Shown here: piece by piece, positions 1 through 5,552 of the stretch | How positions within the stretch are numbered: the stretch's first letter is position 1 | Layout of the letters: each line of letters begins with the position of its first letter | Source: Candidatus Falkowiibacteriota bacterium | Lineage (GTDB): Bacteria > Patescibacteriota > Patescibacteriia > Patescibacteriales > UBA12075 | Direction: 5' to 3' | NCBI GenBank assembly: GCA_003647675.1 | Contig: QMNH01000013.1 | Span: forward strand, 1 to 11,223 | Length of the DNA stretch: 11,223 nucleotides | Made by a program: the position numbers and the translations under genes | The notes under the pieces: model-generated | Told to the model about the DNA's origin: nothing | Seen by the model: only the letters and a program-made list of their open reading frames with translations | Database searches by the model: none

Positions 1-1479
1 CACGGCGAAGTTTTTGTAACAGAAGACGCCGATGAAACCGACCAGGATACCGGCAATTACAAGCGTTTTTTAAATAAAAATATTTACCGTGAAAATTATA
101 TGACGACCGGCCGCGTGTATCAGAAAGTTATCCAGTGCGAGAGAAATTTGGAATACGGCGGCAAATGCGTTGAAGTAGTGCCCCATATACCCATGGAAAT
201 CAGGGACAGAATACAAAAAGCGGTTAAAAAAACCCGGGCTGAAATTATGATAATTGAAATCGGCGGCACAGTGGGCGAATACCAGAATTTATTGTTTTTG
301 GAAGCGGCCAGAATGATGAAGCTATATAATGCGGAAAATGTTTTATTTGTCATGGTGAGCTATTTGCCGATACCGGCAAAAATAGGTGAAATGAAAACAA
401 AGCCGACCCAATACGCGATAAGAACCCTTAACGGTGCCGGAATTCAGCCGGATTTTATCGTCGCCCGCTCCCGGGTCAGCATTGACAACCCTAGGCGTAA
501 AAAAATCGCGATAAATTGCAATATCAGAATGGACGACGTAATATCCGCGCCTGACATTGAATCAATATACGATGTGCCGGTTAATTTTGAAAAAGACGGA
601 CTAGGGGACAGAATTTTGGAAAAATTTAATTTAAAGGCCAGACAGAAAGATTTGATCGAATGGAGAAAAATGCTTAGAGCGGCCGGGCAAGCAAAAAAAG
701 AAGTAAGTATTGGGATTGTCGGCAAATATTTTGCTACCGGCGATTTTAATTTGGCGGATTCGTACATTTCGGTTATCGAAGCCATAAAGCACGCGGCAAT
801 TTTAAATAAATGTAAGCCGGATTTGCATTGGATTAATACCGAGGAAATAGAAAAAAACGGAATAAAGAGTTTGAAAAAATATGACGGCATTATTGTGCCG
901 CAGGGCTGGGGTTCGCGTGGCAGCGAGGGAAAAATTAAAACTATTAAATTTTGCCGTGAAAACAATATGCCTTATTTCGGCCTTTGTTACGGCATGCAGA
1001 TGGCGGTCATAGAGTTTGCCCGCAACGTGTTAAAATACAGCAAAGCGAATTCCGAGGAAGTTGACCCGAAGACTCCGCATCCCGTAATCCATATAATGCC
1101 GGGACAAAAAGAATTGCTCGCGAAAAAACAATATGGCGGGACTATCCGTTTGGGCGGCTGGCCATGCAAAATTACGGCCAATACTCATCTGGCCAAGGCT
1201 TACTTTAAAAAGTTTGGCTCCCAGAAAACTATTTCAGAGCGGCACAGGCACAGGTATGAGTTTAATAATAAATACCGCCAGCAGTTTGAAGAAGCCGGAT
1301 TAAAAGTCAGCGGCACTTCACCGGACAATAATATCGTTGAAGCGGTAGAAATTACCAAACATCCATTTTTTATCGGAACCCAGTTTCACCCCGAATATAT
1401 TTCCCGTCCGCTAGACCCGCATCCACTGTTTGTGGAATTTGTTAAGGTATGTTTAAATGAAAGAAAGAAGAAAAAATAA
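1..1479 (+). CDS. pyrG: CTP synthase (glutamine-hydrolysing), 5'-truncated by window edge
   Basis: CTP synthase makes CTP from UTP, ATP and glutamine-derived ammonia in the cytosol. The reading frame is open from base 1, and the first codons (HGEVFVTEDADETDQDTGNY) already match the family's internal sequence. The gene therefore starts upstream and the ATG at 100 is internal. About 492 codons are present. Only the first ~55 residues, including the N-terminal P-loop, are missing, so the full length would be near the usual ~545. Visible synthase-domain motifs are IEIGGTVGEYQN and GEMKTKPTQ. The C-terminal glutaminase domain has the nucleophile in PYFGLCYGMQ (Cys codon 985-987), the allosteric-region GGTIRLGG and RHRHRYEFN, and the His/Glu of the triad in QFHPEY (codons 1387 and 1393). 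The glycine-rich oxyanion segment reads PQGWGSRG where most enzymes have PGGFGxRG. The gene ends at TAA and is followed by a hairpin terminator facing rpmA. Confidence 0.97.
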   Translation, partial: HGEVFVTEDADETDQDTGNYKRFLNKNIYRENYMTTGRVYQKVIQCERNLEYGGKCVEVVPHIPMEIRDRIQKAVKKTRAEIMIIEIGGTVGEYQNLLFLEAARMMKLYNAENVLFVMVSYLPIPAKIGEMKTKPTQYAIRTLNGAGIQPDFIVARSRVSIDNPRRKKIAINCNIRMDDVISAPDIESIYDVPVNFEKDGLGDRILEKFNLKARQKDLIEWRKMLRAAGQAKKEVSIGIVGKYFATGDFNLADSYISVIEAIKHAAILNKCKPDLHWINTEEIEKNGIKSLKKYDGIIVPQGWGSRGSEGKIKTIKFCRENNMPYFGLCYGMQMAVIEFARNVLKYSKANSEEVDPKTPHPVIHIMPGQKELLAKKQYGGTIRLGGWPCKITANTHLAKAYFKKFGSQKTISERHRHRYEFNNKYRQQFEEAGLKVSGTSPDNNIVEAVEITKHPFFIGTQFHPEYISRPLDPHPLFVEFVKVCLNERKKKK

Positions 1480-1491
1480 GAACAAGAATAT

Positions 1492-1522
1492 AAAAAAGCA
1501 GGAAAAATATCCTGCTTTTTTT
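1492..1522. terminator. Bidirectional intrinsic terminator between pyrG and rpmA
   Basis: The stem GCAGGA (1498-1503) pairs with TCCTGC (1510-1515) around a 6-nt loop. A run of A precedes it (1492-1497) and a run of T follows it (1516-1522), so each strand presents a hairpin followed by a U-tract. It sits between two convergent genes and would stop transcription from both. Confidence 0.9.
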
Positions 1523-1536
1523 ATTTAAATTATATT

Positions 1537-1818
1537 TTATTTTTCTGGAACCACGTTAACTATTTTACTTGATTTTAGTTGATTATTATATTTTCTTAAT
1601 TTTTTGGTGGTAAATTTAATAAAACCAGCCATGGTCGCGAACAGGGTATCGTCGTTGCCTTTTTTAACGTTTTGTCCCGGATGATATTTTGTGCCTCTTT
1701 GTCTTACTATTATTGATCCGACTTTGGCAAATTGACCGTCGGATAATTTTATTCCCAGTCTTTTGCTTTTTGAATCTCTTAAATTAGTTGCCGAACCGCC
1801 GGCTTTTTTATGCGCCAT
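1537..1818 (-). CDS. rpmA: Large ribosomal subunit protein bL27
   Basis: bL27 is a 50S subunit protein whose N-terminal tail reaches the peptidyl-transferase centre. The 93-aa product starts [12 protein letters not shown] and carries the hallmark [18 protein letters not shown], followed by [10 protein letters not shown] and a basic C-terminus. Length and motif order are normal for the family. An in-frame ATG at 1839 would add seven residues (MIHGKKY), but the MAHKK start is the family standard and is chosen. The extension does not resemble the cleaved N-terminal peptide of Firmicutes bL27. No clear Shine-Dalgarno precedes the start. The gene appears monocistronic: the usual partners rplU and obg are not next to it, a terminator lies downstream, and a divergent gene lies upstream. 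A good promoter lies about 90 nt upstream on the minus strand. Confidence 0.96.
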   Translation of the reverse strand: MAHKKAGGSATNLRDSKSKRLGIKLSDGQFAKVGSIIVRQRGTKYHPGQNVKKGNDDTLFATMAGFIKFTTKKLRKYNNQLKSSKIVNVVPEK

Positions 1819-1830
1819 ATATTTTTTGCC

Positions 1831-1854
1831 ATGAATCATGATTCATGATTCATG
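1831..1854. repeat. 16-bp palindrome overlapping a 7-bp tandem repeat in the rpmA leader
   Basis: ATGAATCATGATTCAT (1831-1846) is a perfect palindrome. It overlaps tandem copies of CATGATT (1837-1843 and 1844-1850) plus a partial third copy (CATG, 1851-1854). It lies 13-36 nt upstream of the bL27 start codon, inside the predicted 5' UTR. It could be a simple-sequence accident, an RNA hairpin near the ribosome landing site, or a protein-binding site. Confidence 0.7.
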
Positions 1855-1879
1855 TAATAATATTAATAAAAATAAAATA

Positions 1880-1897
1880 TTACCGAATTTTCGGTAA
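1880..1897. repeat. Perfect inverted repeat in the rpmA leader / divergent intergenic region
   Basis: TTACCGAA (1880-1887) and TTCGGTAA (1890-1897) are perfect 8-bp arms with a 2-nt centre. In the rpmA transcript, the hairpin would form within the first ~20 nt and be followed by a T-rich stretch (TATTTTATTTTTATT on the minus strand). It could act as an operator, an mRNA-stabilising 5' hairpin or an attenuator. The role is inferred; the symmetry is seen directly. Confidence 0.75.
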
Positions 1898-1906
1898 CTT
1901 ATATAT

Positions 1907-1935
1907 AATATAACAAAACTATTGACTTGTGTCAA
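1907..1935 (-). promoter_or_regulatory. Predicted promoter of rpmA
   Basis: On the minus strand, a consensus -35 TTGACA (plus-strand 1935-1930) is separated by 17 bp from -10 TATATT (1912-1907). A TG lies one base before the -10, giving an extended -10 (TGTTATATT). Predicted transcription start is near 1900, giving an ~80-nt leader. Confidence 0.75.
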
Positions 1936-1956
1936 GGAGGCGATTTATGTTATAAT
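1922..1956 (+). promoter_or_regulatory. Predicted promoter of the membrane protein / Clp-like operon
   Basis: The -10 is a perfect extended element, TGTTATAAT (1948-1956). The -35 is ambiguous. TTGTGT (1927-1932) is 18 bp from TATAAT. TTGACT (1922-1927) is 18 bp from the overlapping weaker TATGTT (1946-1951). Predicted transcription start is near 1963, leaving a ~38-nt AT-rich leader without a clear Shine-Dalgarno. The -35 region overlaps that of divergent rpmA. Confidence 0.7.
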
Positions 1957-2000
1957 TTATAGTATCTAAATTATATTTTTATTTAAATTATAAAAACAAG

Positions 2001-2369
2001 ATGGTAACAAATAATTTTGCTTTATATAGCGTGAAAATATTAGCTGAATGCGGAAGAGATTTATTGATGTTTCCGGTTTGGTGGTATGGGCGGGGGCTAT
2101 TGGGGCTTATCGAAAATTTAATACAATTTTTAAAAAATAGGCAGAAGTCGCTGGCTTTAATTGTATGGATAAAAAATTTATTCCGCCCTATGTACGGTCA
2201 ACGTGATTGGCAAGGGAAGTTGATAAGTTTTTTTATGCGTCTGGCGCAAATTATTTTTAGAAGCATGTTAATGTTTTTTTATTTATTAATAGCTATATTG
2301 GTTTTTATATTTTGGATAATTTTGCCTATTTTTGTAATATACGAGATAATTTATCAAATTAATGGCTGA
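2001..2369 (+). CDS. Small membrane protein paired with the Clp-like ATPase, function unknown
   Basis: This 122-aa protein has one strong C-terminal membrane segment at about residues 89-114. Its N-terminal part is amphipathic and rich in aromatic and basic residues, with the motifs FPVWWYGRG (24-32) and FRPMYGQRDWQG (61-72). The order suggests a juxtamembrane domain followed by a membrane anchor; there is no signal peptide. I recognise no named family. From memory, similar WWYGRG...PMYGQ proteins precede Clp-like genes in Patescibacteria, but I could not check this. Its stop (TGA, 2367-2369) overlaps the next gene's start by 8 nt, so the two are probably translationally coupled and their products likely work together. 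Extended -10 promoter upstream; no Shine-Dalgarno. Confidence 0.85.
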   Translation: MVTNNFALYSVKILAECGRDLLMFPVWWYGRGLLGLIENLIQFLKNRQKSLALIVWIKNLFRPMYGQRDWQGKLISFFMRLAQIIFRSMLMFFYLLIAILVFIFWIILPIFVIYEIIYQING

Positions 2370-5112
2370 TGAAGTTTTAGACAATCGATTTATAGTATGT
2401 CCGATTTGCCAGGGGGCCGGAAAAAATAATACCGGATTTGCCTGTGCGAATTGTTCTTCTGCCGGGGTGGGTACATTTTCCCATGGCCGTTTTTTTTATT
2501 GGGGCCCTAAATTAGGGCGGGCCATGATAGAGCTGGAGCATGTTAGAAAAAAAATTCATCTTATAATAAATATAACTTTTTTTTCTATCGGTTTAGCCGG
2601 ATTATTATCTTTGGGTTTATGGATATACCTGGCTTCCGCGCATTCGGTTGAATTGGGCATGTTCGCCTTTTGGCGGGAACAGCATATATTAATTATGATA
2701 TTTTGGATTGGAATTATTGCCGATATGTTCGTAGTGTACAGATTAAGCGAAGAAGAAAGGTTGCAGCATAAAATCAAATCACTTTCATACGATGAAAGGA
2801 ATAAAAAAATGGATATTCCGAATAACTGGACAGAATTGAAGTTATCAAAGGCTAAATTTAAAATAGATGTTGCCGGCGGCTATACGCCTCTGGCAATGGA
2901 GGCGGTTGAACAGTCATATACATTAGCAAGCAGGCTAGACCATGAGTATGTCACCACTATGCATTTATTTTTTAGCTGTTTAGCCAATCCTCAGGTAGCG
3001 GCCGTATTTTCCCGCTTAAATATTAACGGAGTAAAATTAACCGAAAAAATTAGGATTCAAATTGAAAAGATTCCAAATAGCGGCAATAAGACAAAACTAT
3101 CAACAGAACTAAAAGAGGTTTTAATTAGCGCGTATTTACAGGCATATAATTTTGGCCAAAAAAAAGTTACAGCTAAAAATTTAATAATTCCCGCCCTGGA
3201 AAAAGATAAAATTTTAAGTGAAATATTATACGATTTTGGCGTTGATAAGAATAAAATATTTAACGTTATTTTGTGGTTTATTATTAACGAAAAACAAGTT
3301 GAAAGCTACCGGAAATATAAAAAAATGGCTCGTTTTAAGCCGGCCACAAACATGGATCGAGCTTATACTTCCTTGGCAACACCTGCGTTAAACCAATTAG
3401 GCTATGATTTAACCGTGGCCGCGAAATGGGGGAAATTGGAGTTTTGCGTAGCCAGAGAGGAAGAGATAAAAAAAATCTGGCAATATTTTGAAAGCGGTGA
3501 AACAGGCGTAATATTGACCGGTGAGCCGGGGGTAGGCAAGAAAACAGTGATAGACGGAATTGCCCATCTGATGGTCAAGGAAGATGTTCCAAAATTTTTT
3601 CAGGATAAGCGCTTGGTTGAATTGGACGCCGCTCGATTGGTGAGTGGAGTTGATCCGGCCCGGGCAGAAGGCAGGATGATGGCGGTTATTGACGAAGTGG
3701 CCAGAGCCGGTAATATAGTTTTGTTTATAAACAATATTGAAAATATTATCGGTATAACCAGTGGAGGAGAGGAAAGCCTTGATCTTTCGGAAGTATTGGC
3801 CGGCGCTATAGAAAGAAAATTAATATATTGCCTGGCGGCCGCGGAAAATAAAAATTACAGTAAATATATTGAAAGCACTTCACTGGGCAGCTTGATGGGC
3901 AGAGTTGAAATTAATGAGCCGGCCGGCAATCAGGCGATTCAGATTGTTGAAAGCAAAATCGGGGGACTGGAAGGAAAATACAAAATATATTTTTCTTACG
4001 ACGCGATTGAGAGCGCAATTAAACTAACTTCTAAGTATGTCCATGATAAATATCTGCCCCAGAAAGCTATTCAAGTTTTAGAAATGGTAGCGGTAAATGT
4101 ATTTAAGAAAAACGGAGAAAATTCAATGATTAGCGAGGATGATATCGCCCATGCAATAAGTGAAATGACCGGTATTCCGATTGCAAAGCTAAGCGAGGAT
4201 GAAAGTAAAAAACTTTTAAGGCTTGAAGAAGAAATGCACAAAAGAATGATTTCCCAAGATCAGGCAGTGGACATGGTAGCGGCCAGCTTGCGTCGCGCGC
4301 GAACCGAGCTTCGGGAAGGGAAGCGTCCGATTGCCAATTTTTTATTTTTAGGGCCGACTGGCGTCGGAAAAACCGAATTAGCCAAGACCGTGGCCGAAAC
4401 ATATTTCGGTAAAGAGGAATATATGATTCGTTTGGACATGAGTGAATATCAGCATCCGGACAGCATAAAAAAAATGATTGGCGATGCTAGCGGAGCCAAA
4501 GGTTATTTAACCGAAGCTGTGCGGGGAGCTCCGTTTTCTTTGGTGCTTTTGGATGAAATTGAAAAAGCCCACCCTGACATCATGAATCTTTTTTTGCAGG
4601 TAATGGACGACGGCCGCTTAACCGACGGCGAAGGCCGGACAATAGATTTTACCAATTGTATCATTATTGCTACTTCAAACGCAGGAGCCTTGTTTATTCA
4701 GAAGCAGATTTTCGAGGGCACCAATATTAACGCTATTAAAGAGGTTTTGATAAACGAGCATCTTAGTAAAGTGATGCGCCCGGAGCTAATCAATCGTTTT
4801 GACGGCGTAATCGTATTTGAACCGTTAAGCCGGGAAGATGTAGTGGAAATAGCCAAGCTGATGTTAAATAAAACCAGGGTCATGCTTAAAAAGAAGGGCA
4901 TGGATTTAAAAGCAGAAGAAGATGGAATACGCACGTTAGCCCGCGAAGGATTTGATCCTAAATTCGGCGCCCGGCCTTTAAGGCGCCTGTTACAGGAAAG
5001 AGTTGATGATAAAATTGCCACCAAAATTTTAGCTGGTGAGTTAAAAAGGCGAGATACGGTAATTATTAATGAACGGGCGGAAATATTGGTTGAAAAGGGT
5101 GTGAAATTATAA
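2362..5112 (+). CDS. Membrane-anchored Clp/Hsp100-like double AAA+ ATPase with N-terminal zinc finger
   Basis: This 916-aa protein has an unusual order of domains. A DnaJ-like zinc knuckle comes first (C13-P-I-C16 and C28-A-N-C31, each followed by small-residue/Gly spacing). Two membrane helices follow (about 65-91 and 107-126), then a Clp_N-like helical repeat domain (about 172-310), AAA+ D1 and AAA+ D2. D1 keeps Walker A (GEPGVGKKT, K393), but the Walker B acids are replaced (FINNIEN, N457/N458). D2 is intact: GPTGVGKT (K670), LLDEIEKAHPD (D731/E732), sensor TSNAG, Arg finger NRF (R812) and sensor-2 GARPLRR (869-875). The pore-loop tyrosines are missing (D1 has DPARAEG for KYRGEFE; D2 has GAKG at 711-714 for GYVG). 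The ClpC coiled-coil M-domain and the [LIV]GF ClpP-docking loop are also absent. Family resemblance is certain; a role as a ClpCP protease subunit is unlikely. Translationally coupled to the small membrane protein upstream. Confidence 0.93.
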   Translation: MADEVLDNRFIVCPICQGAGKNNTGFACANCSSAGVGTFSHGRFFYWGPKLGRAMIELEHVRKKIHLIINITFFSIGLAGLLSLGLWIYLASAHSVELGMFAFWREQHILIMIFWIGIIADMFVVYRLSEEERLQHKIKSLSYDERNKKMDIPNNWTELKLSKAKFKIDVAGGYTPLAMEAVEQSYTLASRLDHEYVTTMHLFFSCLANPQVAAVFSRLNINGVKLTEKIRIQIEKIPNSGNKTKLSTELKEVLISAYLQAYNFGQKKVTAKNLIIPALEKDKILSEILYDFGVDKNKIFNVILWFIINEKQVESYRKYKKMARFKPATNMDRAYTSLATPALNQLGYDLTVAAKWGKLEFCVAREEEIKKIWQYFESGETGVILTGEPGVGKKTVIDGIAHLMVKEDVPKFFQDKRLVELDAARLVSGVDPARAEGRMMAVIDEVARAGNIVLFINNIENIIGITSGGEESLDLSEVLAGAIERKLIYCLAAAENKNYSKYIESTSLGSLMGRVEINEPAGNQAIQIVESKIGGLEGKYKIYFSYDAIESAIKLTSKYVHDKYLPQKAIQVLEMVAVNVFKKNGENSMISEDDIAHAISEMTGIPIAKLSEDESKKLLRLEEEMHKRMISQDQAVDMVAASLRRARTELREGKRPIANFLFLGPTGVGKTELAKTVAETYFGKEEYMIRLDMSEYQHPDSIKKMIGDASGAKGYLTEAVRGAPFSLVLLDEIEKAHPDIMNLFLQVMDDGRLTDGEGRTIDFTNCIIIATSNAGALFIQKQIFEGTNINAIKEVLINEHLSKVMRPELINRFDGVIVFEPLSREDVVEIAKLMLNKTRVMLKKKGMDLKAEEDGIRTLAREGFDPKFGARPLRRLLQERVDDKIATKILAGELKRRDTVIINERAEILVEKGVKL

Positions 5113-5142
5113 AAAAAGAGGTGCATCATGTTAATATGCACC
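5111..5142 (-). terminator. Intrinsic terminator of the STAS-like gene
   Basis: GGTGCAT (5120-5126) pairs with ATGCACC (5136-5142) around a 9-nt loop. On the minus strand the stem is followed by CTCTTTTTTT, a good intrinsic terminator for the gene ending at 5167. On the plus strand the hairpin has no T-run after it, so it is a weak stop for the Clp-like gene. Confidence 0.8.
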
Positions 5143-5166
5143 CCGAATGAAAAATTATAACGTTTT

Positions 5167-5436
5167 TTAGGGCTTTAATTTAAGTTCTTCACCTTCAAAG
5201 ATAATTACCCTTTTATCTTTGGAGCGGCTAAAAGAATAATTAAGCAATATTTGCAGCCCAAAGGGGAATATTTTTTTCAAAGCATGGGTGTTAATTATTA
5301 CTCTGGAACAATTTTTTACCTCTTTTAAAGCGTGAATTAGCTCCCAGGCAGATGTACCGTCAAAATCTCCGGATAAAATAAGTTTAGAATTAGATTTATC
5401 CAATTTTTCCTTTTTTATTGTAAAATTGTTTGCCAC
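5167..5436 (-). CDS. STAS-domain-like small protein
   Basis: About 89 aa (91 if the GTG at 5442 is used). The pattern LILSGDFDGTSAWELIHALK, a hydrophobic strand RVIIN, and ALKKIFPFGLQILLNYS resembles the strand-helix layout of STAS (anti-sigma-factor antagonist) domains. The usual DSS/DSA phosphorylation site is replaced by F-P-F, so it cannot be a classic SpoIIAA-type phospho-switch at that position. No start is ATG. GTG at 5436 is preferred because AGGAAGG (5448-5442) sits 5-8 nt before it. The same purine tract would abut the GTG at 5442. The gene is alone on its strand, has its own promoter and terminator, and has no anti-sigma kinase beside it. The STAS assignment is by pattern only; a different alpha/beta fold is possible. 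Confidence 0.72.
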   Translation of the reverse strand: MANNFTIKKEKLDKSNSKLILSGDFDGTSAWELIHALKEVKNCSRVIINTHALKKIFPFGLQILLNYSFSRSKDKRVIIFEGEELKLKP

Positions 5437-5494
5437 TTGCACCTTCCTTTTTTTATGGTTTATTTTTTCTAGTTATAATTTTTATAATAATATT

Positions 5495-5524
5495 AATATA
5501 AACATATTTATTAAATAATGTCAA
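5495..5524 (-). promoter_or_regulatory. Predicted promoter of the STAS-like gene
   Basis: On the minus strand, a consensus -35 TTGACA (5524-5519) is followed after 18 bp by -10 TATATT (5500-5495). A TG lies just upstream of the overlapping alternative -10 TTATAT. Predicted start is near 5488, giving a leader of about 45-50 nt that ends in an AGGAAGG Shine-Dalgarno. Confidence 0.7.
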
Positions 5525-5534
5525 GTAAAAAAAT

Positions 5535-5539
5535 AGGAG
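5535..5539 (+). promoter_or_regulatory. Ribosome binding site AGGAG for the MraY/WecA-like gene
   Basis: AGGAG is one of the few recognisable Shine-Dalgarno sequences in the window. The spacing to the ATG at 5553 is long (13 nt), but no nearer ATG, GTG or TTG exists in frame. Two TATAAT hexamers at 5474-5479 and 5483-5488 could supply the promoter, but no convincing -35 was seen. Confidence 0.55.
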
Positions 5540-5552
5540 TATAAGTATAAAT

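Noticed and set aside
100..102. ATG as the start of pyrG
   Set aside because: The frame is open to base 1 and the codons before this ATG match conserved CTP synthase sequence, so it is internal.
444..965. Minus-strand open frame of 173 codons inside pyrG
   Set aside because: Antisense to a strongly conserved enzyme gene; no recognisable motif and biased toward Ser/Phe/Ile as expected from a reverse-strand shadow.
1819..1839. Seven-residue N-terminal extension of bL27 (MIHGKKY)
   Set aside because: MAHKKAGGS is the standard bL27 N-terminus, and the extension does not resemble the protease-processed extension known in Firmicutes.
1837..1854. CRISPR-like or phage attachment repeat
   Set aside because: Units are only 7 bp without spacers, and there is no integrase, cas gene or tRNA nearby.
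2367..2369. UGA recoding (glycine) as in some CPR lineages
   Set aside because: TGA ends the 122-aa gene exactly at an overlap with the next start, and no conserved gene in the window contains an in-frame TGA.
4130..5141. Minus-strand open frames inside the Clp-like gene
   Set aside because: They lie opposite intact, conserved D2 ATPase motifs and show no domain of their own.
5120..5142. Hairpin as terminator of the Clp-like gene on the plus strand
   Set aside because: No T-run follows on the plus strand; the U-tract is on the minus-strand side, so it serves the STAS-like gene.
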